Assembly: GCA_905197485.1 (NCBI GenBank)
Contig: CAJJYZ010000031.1
Coordinates: forward strand, 1-29,210
Length of the DNA: 29,210 bases
Reading direction: 5' to 3'
From: an uncultured Lachnospiraceae bacterium
Lineage (GTDB): Bacteria; Bacillota; Clostridia; Lachnospirales; Lachnospiraceae
The position numbers and the translations under genes are program-made. Below the pieces are notes generated by a model, which did not search any database, had not been told where the DNA came from, and worked only from the letters and a program-made list of their open reading frames with translations. Positions 23,404-29,210 of this stretch are shown here, in pieces; within the stretch, counting starts at the first letter, position 1; the number at the start of each line of letters is the position of its first letter.

Positions 23404-24240
23404 ATGAACAAATTAGAACTTATGAAAACAGCTAATGAAGTTCGCAAAGGAATTGTGACGGCAGTTTACAATGCAAAATCCGGTCATCCGGGCGGGTCTT
23501 TATCAGCAGCGGATTTGTACACATACTTATTCTTCGAAGAGATGAATATAAATCCGGAAAATCCAAAGAAAGAGGACAGAGACCGCTTTGTATTGTCGAA
23601 AGGACATACGGCGCCGGGTTATTATTCTGCCCTCGCGCACAGAGGATTTTTCCCGATAGAAGATTTGACAACACTTCGTCATACAGGTTCTTACTTACAG
23701 GGGCATCCGGATATGAAACATATTCCGGGCGTTGATATGTCAAGCGGTTCCTTGGGACAGGGTGTATCTGCGGCAGTTGGAATGGCAATCTCTGCGAAGA
23801 TTTCCGGAGATGATTACCGAGTATACACACTGCTTGGTGACGGAGAGATTCAGGAAGGCCAGGTATGGGAAGCGGCAATGTTGGCAGGCTTTAAGAAACT
23901 GGATAACCTTGTGTTTATCGTTGATAACAATAATCTTCAGATTGACGGACCGATTGACGAAGTCAATTCTCCGTATCCGATTGACAAGAAATTTGAAGCG
24001 TTCAATTTCCATGTAATTAATATTGATGGACATAACTTTGATGAGATTGACGCGGCGTTTAAAGAGGCAAGAGCAACAAAAGGAATGCCGACAGCGATTA
24101 TTGCCAAGACAGTAAAAGGAAAAGCAGTTTCCTTCATGGAAGACAATGCCGGATGGCATGGAAAAGCTCCGAATGAAGAGGAGTATAAGATTGCTATGGA
24201 AGATTTAGAGAAAGTAGGTGAAGCATTATGTCAGAAGTAA
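23404..24240 (+). CDS. Transketolase, N-terminal (thiamine diphosphate-binding) subunit
   Basis: This is the PP-domain half of a split transketolase that moves two-carbon units between pentose-phosphate-pathway sugars. The thiamine diphosphate/magnesium site GDGEIQEGQVWEA with a following VDNNN is at about residues 142-178. The histidine-bearing GHPGGSLSAAD and SKGHTAPGYYSAL regions are also present. Its 278 aa equal the first 40 percent of a full-length transketolase. The ATG follows AGGAGGAAGAGA. It overlaps the second subunit by 13 bases, ensuring equal translation. Split transketolases are common in Clostridia and Archaea. Confidence 0.94.
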   Translation: MNKLELMKTANEVRKGIVTAVYNAKSGHPGGSLSAADLYTYLFFEEMNINPENPKKEDRDRFVLSKGHTAPGYYSALAHRGFFPIEDLTTLRHTGSYLQGHPDMKHIPGVDMSSGSLGQGVSAAVGMAISAKISGDDYRVYTLLGDGEIQEGQVWEAAMLAGFKKLDNLVFIVDNNNLQIDGPIDEVNSPYPIDKKFEAFNFHVINIDGHNFDEIDAAFKEARATKGMPTAIIAKTVKGKAVSFMEDNAGWHGKAPNEEEYKIAMEDLEKVGEALCQK

Positions 24241-25166
24241 AGAGAATCGCAACGAGAGAAAGCTATGGTAATGCTTTGGCTGAACTAGGAAAACTGCATG
24301 AAGATATTATCGTGTTAGATGCAGACCTTGCAGGCGCTACAAAGACGAGCGTGTTCCAGAAAGCATTCCCGGAGAGATTTATTGACTGCGGAATCGCAGA
24401 AGGAAATATGATGGGTGTTGCAGCGGGTCTTGCAACAACCGGAAAGGTTCCGTTTGCAAGTTCGTTTGCTATGTTTGCAGCAGGACGTGCATTTGAGCAG
24501 ATTCGTAACTCTATCGGTTATCCGAAGAACAATGTCAAAATCGGTGCGACACATGCCGGAATCTCCGTAGGAGAAGATGGAGCGACACATCAGTGTAACG
24601 AAGATATTGCGTTGATGCGTACAATTCCTGGAATGGTTGTCATTAACCCATCGGATGATGTGGAAGCAAGAGCTGCCGTATATGCGGCATATGAATATCA
24701 GGGACCAGTATATCTTCGCTTTGGAAGACTTGCAGTTCCGGTTATCAACGACAATCCGGATTACAAGTTTGAACTTGGAAAAGGAATTGTATTAAGAGAA
24801 GGAAAAGACGTAACAATCATCGCGACAGGTCTTGAAGTGGCAGAATCTCTCGAAGCTGCAGAAATGCTCGCAAAAGACGGAATCGATGCGAAGGTTATCA
24901 ATATTCATACAATCAAACCATTGGATGAAGAATTGATTCTTGCAGCGGCAAAAGAGACCGGAAAAGTCGTGACAGTAGAGGAGCATTCTATCATTGGAGG
25001 ACTCGGAAGCGCGGTATGCGACGTATTATCTGAGAAACTTCCGACAAGAGTTCTGAAAATCGGTGTGATGGATGTATTTGGCGAATCCGGACCGGCAAAA
25101 GAATTGATTAAGAAATATGAATTGGATGCAGAGAGTATTTACAAGAAAGTAAAAGCGTTCGTATAA
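24228..25166 (+). CDS. Transketolase, C-terminal (pyrimidine-binding) subunit
   Basis: This is the Pyr-domain plus C-terminal half of the split transketolase. The glutamate that activates thiamine diphosphate lies in FIDCGIAEGNMMGVAAG (about residues 50-67). FASSFAMFAAGRAFEQIRNS and the later VTVEEHSIIGGLG of the C-terminal domain are typical. The 312 aa length is usual for the small-subunit type. Its start overlaps the end of the N-terminal subunit gene, with TAGGTGAAG upstream. 1-deoxyxylulose-5-phosphate synthase is excluded because that enzyme is a single long chain. Confidence 0.94.
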   Translation: MSEVKRIATRESYGNALAELGKLHEDIIVLDADLAGATKTSVFQKAFPERFIDCGIAEGNMMGVAAGLATTGKVPFASSFAMFAAGRAFEQIRNSIGYPKNNVKIGATHAGISVGEDGATHQCNEDIALMRTIPGMVVINPSDDVEARAAVYAAYEYQGPVYLRFGRLAVPVINDNPDYKFELGKGIVLREGKDVTIIATGLEVAESLEAAEMLAKDGIDAKVINIHTIKPLDEELILAAAKETGKVVTVEEHSIIGGLGSAVCDVLSEKLPTRVLKIGVMDVFGESGPAKELIKKYELDAESIYKKVKAFV

Positions 25167-25178
25167 AGAGTTGTTAGA

Positions 25179-25727
25179 ATGAAGGTTTTAACGAGATATG
25201 AGATGGCCAAAGAGACTTTGGCAAAATTGCGGATTGCGCAGAAGATTTGCAGACTTCGGGAAGAGTGGAAACGGGATTTTTGGAGATGTATCCGGGATGT
25301 GGCGACACATCCTGTGGTACTGCGCATGAAACTATATCCGCACCATGGGAACAGCAGTTGCTATGACCATTGTATTCACGTAGCCTATTACAATTATCAA
25401 TGGTGCCGCTTCTTCGGACTGGATTATAAGTCGGCGGCGAGAGGCGGGATGCTTCATGACTTATTTTTGTATGACTGGCATCAGCATACGAAGAAAACGG
25501 GAGACCATTTCCATGGGTTGACGCATCCGAAAAGGGCGTTAAAGAATGCGAGGAAATTCTTCGATTTGAATGCGATAGAGCAGGATATTATCTATCGGCA
25601 TATGTGGCCGGTGACGGTATTCCGCATACCGCATACGATGGAAGGATTCATTACGACATTAACAGACAAATATTGCGGAGCCTGCGAGACGAGCAGGCGG
25701 AAACAGCGTAGAAAACAGGGGAAGTAG
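25179..25727 (+). CDS. HD-domain phosphohydrolase
   Basis: This is a 182-residue metal-dependent phosphohydrolase of the HD superfamily. The ligands appear as H64 (in CYDHCIHV), H93-D94 (GMLHD), further histidines H116 and H131, and D163 (TLTDKYC). The N-terminal 45 residues are basic and helical. The substrate, possibly a nucleotide or signalling phosphate, is unknown. ATG 25179 is 12 bases after the transketolase stop with only a weak ribosome site, so it may be read with that operon. A terminator begins within its last codons. The basic Arg/Lys-rich C-terminal tail is unusual. Confidence 0.82.
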   Translation: MKVLTRYEMAKETLAKLRIAQKICRLREEWKRDFWRCIRDVATHPVVLRMKLYPHHGNSSCYDHCIHVAYYNYQWCRFFGLDYKSAARGGMLHDLFLYDWHQHTKKTGDHFHGLTHPKRALKNARKFFDLNAIEQDIIYRHMWPVTVFRIPHTMEGFITTLTDKYCGACETSRRKQRRKQGK

Positions 25728-25740
25728 CCCCTGTTTTTTT
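25714..25740 (+). terminator. Rho-independent terminator overlapping the HD gene stop
   Basis: AACAGGGG (25714-25721) pairs with CCCCTGTT (25728-25735), with the stop codon TAG in the six-base loop, followed by a run of seven T. It ends the transketolase-HD unit. Confidence 0.93.
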
Positions 25741-25905
25741 GATTGAGAAGGAAATTTTTTGGGAATCCTATCATTGAAAAAATGTATTTCGTACAAAGGT
25801 GCATAAAAAGTCGAAAAATTTTAGGGACAAGCTGACACTTTCCGATAAAATCAGCATTTTGCATATGCTAACATGGAAGAAAATATGCAGAGAGGTGAAG
25901 GTGTT

Positions 25906-26916
25906 ATGGAAAGAAAGATTCCTAAAAACGTAAGACAAATAGGGAACGTATGCGACCCTTTGAAGATTTATGTGGAAGATTATGTAGATACATATTTAAA
26001 CCAATTGTGCGAGCGGGAAGCAGACGGACCGGTTGGGGCGGTTCTGATTGGAGAGAAGGTAACGGAAGGAGAGCAGGAATATCAATATATCTACGGCGCC
26101 ATCCGGATGGATGAAATTCTGCGGGATAATGATGGTGTCGAAGTATCGGCCGACACGTGGAAACAATGCTGTGAGTTATGTAAAGCGTTTTTTAGCGAGG
26201 GGGAGATTATTGGATGGTGCGCGGTGATTCCGGGAATCCCGCTTGCTATGAATCCGACATTGAAAAAGATGCATCAGAAATTATTTTCAAGAGAAACGGG
26301 GATTTTTATATTGAAAGACCCTGTCTGCAAAGAAGAGATGTATTTTGCGCCGAAATTCAATGACCTGATGTTGATGAACGGGCATTATATTTATTATGAA
26401 AAGAATCCGGAGATGCAGAATTATATGATTTCTTCGCGCAAAAAGATTGGCGTGACACCCAGTGAAGTGGTTGCGGATAGAGCTGCAAAGAGTTTTCGCG
26501 ACCTAGTACAGACAAAGATGGTAATGCAGGAGAGGTATAAGATTCGTAAGCTTGTATATGGAGCCGGCATGATTCTTCTGATTCTTGCTTTGATTGCAGG
26601 AATCTCTGTTTTCAACAATTATGACAGGATGAAAGCGGTTCAGATGGCGATGGAGGCTATGTCGGATACGGTTCATGCGGAAGATGTGAAAAAAGAAAAG
26701 CCGAAAGAGAAATCTCCAAAAAAAGAAGAGGAAAAAGAAGTGAAGAGAAAAAAAGAAAAAGGTGAGGGAACTTATACGGTGGAACCTGGAGATACGCTTG
26801 CCGGAATCAGCAAAAAAGCTTACGGAGATTTTTCGCACGTGGAGGCAATCAGTAAGAAAAACGGATTGGAAAATGGAAATTTGATTTATGTCGGGCAAAA
26901 ATTAGTACTCCCTTAG
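25906..26916 (+). CDS. Membrane protein with degenerate MPN/JAB-like domain and external LysM
   Basis: This 336-residue bitopic protein has an odd architecture. Residues about 20-165 resemble an MPN/JAB fold: GAVLIGEKV (44-52), then IIGWCAVIPG (101-110) where active enzymes have GWYHSHPG, and FILKDP at 134-139. The metal-binding H-x-H is A106-V-I108 and the later Asp is absent, so it should be catalytically dead. A membrane span follows at about 217-237, then a Lys/Glu-rich linker (262-287) and a C-terminal LysM peptidoglycan-binding domain (about 289-335, YTVEPGDTLAGISKKAYGD). ATG 25906 is chosen for AGAGGTG upstream over ATG 25873. LysM is certain; the MPN reading is by eye. Confidence 0.8.
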   Translation: MERKIPKNVRQIGNVCDPLKIYVEDYVDTYLNQLCEREADGPVGAVLIGEKVTEGEQEYQYIYGAIRMDEILRDNDGVEVSADTWKQCCELCKAFFSEGEIIGWCAVIPGIPLAMNPTLKKMHQKLFSRETGIFILKDPVCKEEMYFAPKFNDLMLMNGHYIYYEKNPEMQNYMISSRKKIGVTPSEVVADRAAKSFRDLVQTKMVMQERYKIRKLVYGAGMILLILALIAGISVFNNYDRMKAVQMAMEAMSDTVHAEDVKKEKPKEKSPKKEEEKEVKRKKEKGEGTYTVEPGDTLAGISKKAYGDFSHVEAISKKNGLENGNLIYVGQKLVLP

Positions 26917-26926
26917 AAGTGAAGTG

Positions 26927-26935
26927 TGGTATAAT
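26927..26935 (+). promoter_or_regulatory. Extended -10 promoter of the DUF5711-CvpA unit
   Basis: TGGTATAAT (TGn extension plus a perfect TATAAT at 26930-26935) follows the LysM gene stop. No -35 box is evident at 16-18 bases, as is common for extended -10 promoters. The leader before the DUF5711 ATG is about 55 bases. Confidence 0.55.
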
Positions 26936-26995
26936 GTGTGAACAGAGTGCACATGGAAATGAAACACGAATGACAGGAGATAAAAGGGGACGAAA

Positions 26996-28240
26996 ATGAA
27001 AGATAGGGAGAAGGATGAGCTTCGTATGCTGCACCCGGACGAATCGAGGGAACGGGATACACATTCTATCATGGAGGAGATTCGGGAAGAAAATGATATT
27101 TTGGATGAGCTGGAAGCGAAGATTCACAGACATAAAAAGCGATATATCCGAAAGGTTGGAATCATTACCGCGGTCATTGCGGGTGTTTTGGCGGCGGGAA
27201 TGTTCTATGTAACACATCAGACGTACACGAAAACACGTATTATCAATACATACAGTGACGAGGTGGAAGAAGGAGAACAGTATATTGAATTTGCAGGGGG
27301 CATTTTAAAGTATACAAGAGATGGCGTAGCGTTTGTAAGCGATAAAGGAAAAGAGAAGTGGAATGCGGCGTATCAGATTCAGACGCCTATCGTGAGCGTC
27401 GGAGGAGAATCGGCGGCGATTGCCGATAAAGGTGGGAACGATATTTCGGTTTTCGGAGAAAAAGGGCTCCGAGGGGAAGTGCACACGAGTCTTCCGATTG
27501 AAAAGATAGCGGTATCTTCCCAGGGAATTGTGAGTACGATTCTAAAAGATGGAAACACATTCCGGATTGTATGTTATGACGCGGCTGGAAACGTATTGAT
27601 TGAGCATAAAACATCGCCTTCTACGACAGGATATCCGATGGATATCGACATATCGGATGATGGATATATGCTTCTCGTATCTTATCTTATGGTAAAGGAT
27701 GGGGTGATTACCGGAAGAGCGGTCTATTATAATTTTGGCGATGCAGGAAAAAACAAGACGGATTACATTGTGAAGGAAGACGTTTATTCCGGTTCAGTGA
27801 TTCCAACTGTATTTTTTATGGATAAAAAAACGTCGGTTGTAGTTGCAGACCATGAAATTGCGATTTATGAAGGAAATGAGGTTCCGAAAAAAATTTCTAC
27901 AATCAAAATGGAAAACGGAATGAAGAGTGTGTTCCATGATGACAGCTATATCGGCGTTGTGGTTAACGAGAGTGGAAAAAATGAATTGCAGCTATATCAT
28001 AAGAACGGAAAAAGAATTTTGTCTGAGCAATTTACCGGAGAATATAAAAATGCAAAGATAGCGGACGGCTCTGTGATTATGTACAGTGGGAAACGATGCA
28101 GCATATTTTCTAAAAACGGCGTGCAAAAATTCGAAGGGGAATTTGATACGAATATCCTGGAGATAAAACCGCTGTTGGGACTCAATAAATACTTGGTGAT
28201 AAATACAAACGGATTTGAAGAAATTCGTTTTACGAAATAG
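26996..28240 (+). CDS. DUF5711 family membrane-anchored beta-propeller-like protein
   Basis: This is a 414-residue protein with a charged cytoplasmic N-terminus including a short coiled coil (about residues 24-45), one membrane span at about 53-73 and a long extracytoplasmic region. That region has repeating blade-like units (for example GGILKYTRDGVAFVSDKGK, MDIDISDDGYMLLVSY), matching the DUF5711 family with a WD40/PQQ-like propeller. Function is unknown. It is typical of Firmicutes and is followed by a CvpA-family gene after eight bases. ATG 26996 has AAGGGGA upstream. It probably interacts at the cell surface with its neighbours. Confidence 0.82.
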   Translation: MKDREKDELRMLHPDESRERDTHSIMEEIREENDILDELEAKIHRHKKRYIRKVGIITAVIAGVLAAGMFYVTHQTYTKTRIINTYSDEVEEGEQYIEFAGGILKYTRDGVAFVSDKGKEKWNAAYQIQTPIVSVGGESAAIADKGGNDISVFGEKGLRGEVHTSLPIEKIAVSSQGIVSTILKDGNTFRIVCYDAAGNVLIEHKTSPSTTGYPMDIDISDDGYMLLVSYLMVKDGVITGRAVYYNFGDAGKNKTDYIVKEDVYSGSVIPTVFFMDKKTSVVVADHEIAIYEGNEVPKKISTIKMENGMKSVFHDDSYIGVVVNESGKNELQLYHKNGKRILSEQFTGEYKNAKIADGSVIMYSGKRCSIFSKNGVQKFEGEFDTNILEIKPLLGLNKYLVINTNGFEEIRFTK

Positions 28241-28248
28241 GAGAGATT

Positions 28249-29025
28249 ATGAACTGGTTACTAATTGGAGTTGGGGTAATTTTTTTCATCGGAATGATTA
28301 TCGGATATGCCAGAGGCTTTCTGAAAATTGTAGTATCCTTTGGAGTGACGTTGGCAACCGTTATTCTTGTGGTGACGATTACGCCGAAGGCAGCGGATTT
28401 GTTGAAAAAATATACGCCGATTGACGATATGATTCAGAAAAAAATGGTGGCGATGATGACGCCGGATATTGGGGAGATTGATTTTACAGGGACAGAACTG
28501 GAAGGAATCGATTTGGAAAACGCCGATATCACAATAGAAGAAGTGAAGGAAAAATTGGGAGAAATTGAAATTCCAAGGCAGAAGCAGATTGAATTACTGG
28601 AGAAAGCGAATCTTCCGGCGTTATTTCGTAATGGATTGCTGGAGAATAACAATAGTGAAGCGTACAAAGTGCTGAAAGTGAAGAGTTTTCCGGAGTATGT
28701 CGGAGCGTACCTTTCGGATATTATCATTAAGATGGTTGCGTTTCTTCTTACTTTTGTTATTATGACTATTCTGGTGCGGGCTGTGATTTTTGCGTTGGAT
28801 ATTATTACGGCGCTTCCGGTTATCAAAGGGTTGAATCGATTTGCCGGCGCGCTTGTCGGAATGTTGATTGCGCTTATGATAGTGTGGGTTGGATTTTTTG
28901 TCATAACGTTACTCTATAATACGCAGGTTGGAAACCAATGTTTTCAATGGATTGGCGAGAGTGAATTCTTAACATTCCTGTATGATAAGAATATAATTCT
29001 GGAATTTGCGACAAAATTAATATAA
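28249..29025 (+). CDS. CvpA family membrane protein
   Basis: This 258-residue integral membrane protein has two N-terminal spans (about 3-21 and 25-46), a hydrophilic middle of about 100 residues rich in acidic residues, and two to three C-terminal spans (about 160-185 and 195-230). The GYARGFLKIVVSFG start and the LPVIKGLNRFAGALVGMLIALMI stretch fit the CvpA/colicin-V-production family, often linked to cell-envelope homeostasis. The insert between spans is larger than in short CvpA proteins (about 160 aa). ATG 28249 follows TAGGAGAG. It is the last gene seen in the window. Confidence 0.83.
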   Translation: MNWLLIGVGVIFFIGMIIGYARGFLKIVVSFGVTLATVILVVTITPKAADLLKKYTPIDDMIQKKMVAMMTPDIGEIDFTGTELEGIDLENADITIEEVKEKLGEIEIPRQKQIELLEKANLPALFRNGLLENNNSEAYKVLKVKSFPEYVGAYLSDIIIKMVAFLLTFVIMTILVRAVIFALDIITALPVIKGLNRFAGALVGMLIALMIVWVGFFVITLLYNTQVGNQCFQWIGESEFLTFLYDKNIILEFATKLI

Positions 29026-29042
29026 GAAATCGAGATGTTTTG

Positions 29043-29077
29043 AGAAGAAATGCGCTTGTGAAACGTGCATTTCTTCT
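29043..29077 (+). terminator. Hairpin after the CvpA gene, probable weak terminator
   Basis: AGAAGAAATGC (29043-29053) pairs perfectly with GCATTTCTTCT (29067-29077), and two further pairs can form inward. The U-run is not immediate (TTATAGCC, then TTTTT at 29092), so termination efficiency is uncertain. Confidence 0.6.
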
Positions 29078-29147
29078 GCGTTATAGCCTATTTTTAGCGG
29101 GTTTTAGAGAAAAAAGAAGAAAAATGCAAAAAAAGTGAAAAAAGGTG

Positions 29148-29176
29148 TTGACATCTGTCGGGATGTTTGCTATTAT
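29148..29176 (+). promoter_or_regulatory. Strong sigma-A promoter at the window end
   Basis: A perfect TTGACA (29148-29153), a 17-base spacer and TATTAT (29171-29176) follow an A-rich UP-element-like stretch (about 29107-29143). The start of transcription would be near 29183, entering a short hairpin GCTTGT/ACAGGC (29185-29199). The design resembles stable-RNA or other highly expressed promoters; the product lies outside the window. Confidence 0.75.
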
Positions 29177-29210
29177 AACTAAGCGCTTGTGAGACAGGCA
29201 AACACATCCA

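Noticed and set aside
25743..25905. Possible promoters before the LysM gene, including CATATGCTA (sigma-K-like -10) and CTGACA
   Set aside because: No partner box at an acceptable distance was found for either, so no promoter is called in this 163-base gap.

Overview
This window is a chromosomal segment of a spore-forming, low-GC Firmicute, most likely a member of the Lachnospiraceae (Clostridium cluster XIVa). The evidence is the conserved Clostridia order rqcP-yabP-yabQ-divIC-spoIIE-tilS-hpt-ftsH, the dnaX-ybaB-recR block, a split two-subunit transketolase, a CotS-type spore protein, sigma-E-like promoters, strong AGGAGG-type ribosome sites and tRNAs without encoded CCA. Nothing in the sequence fixes the genus. 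All genes are on the + strand except map.

Region 1 (1-5675) holds two ABC systems separated by a terminator. The first is a nitrate/sulfonate/taurine-type importer (permease, ATPase, lipoprotein binding protein). The second is a DUF4418 membrane protein with an FtsX/MacB-type permease and its ATPase. Substrates are unknown. Region 2 (5676-7081) is a small accessory island: a 70-residue helix-turn-helix protein overlapping an ORF6N protein with a degenerate phospholipase-D-like C-terminus. Its sigma-A promoter is bracketed by a 12-bp inverted repeat that looks like an autoregulatory operator. This is the best candidate for an undescribed two-gene system.

Region 3 (7082-19079) is the housekeeping and sporulation core. 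It contains a CotS-like pseudokinase behind a sigma-E-like promoter, phosphoglucomutase, HU with its own promoter and terminator, the S4 protein RqcP, a sigma-E-like promoter before yabP-yabQ, divIC, an unusually short soluble SpoIIE, tilS-hpt-ftsH from their own promoter, and a cytoplasmic GH13 alpha-glucosidase/neopullulanase.

Region 4 (19080-20768) has tRNA-Tyr, -Leu, -Phe and -Gly with two promoters, a terminator shared with convergent map (methionine aminopeptidase with a SEC-C zinc tail), and a map/dnaX divergent region. In that region the two promoters physically overlap and share a palindrome that supplies both -35 boxes.

Region 5 (20769-25742) is dnaX-ybaB-recR (replication and recombination), the split transketolase with its own promoter, and an HD-domain hydrolase closed by a terminator. 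Region 6 (25743-29210) is an envelope cluster of poorly known genes: a protein with a cytoplasmic MPN/JAB-like domain lacking the metal ligands, one membrane span and an external LysM domain; a DUF5711 membrane-anchored protein; and a CvpA-family membrane protein. The window ends in a strong promoter whose product lies beyond the edge. No insertion sequence, CRISPR array, rRNA gene or riboswitch was recognised, and no stretch over 300 bases lacks a gene.
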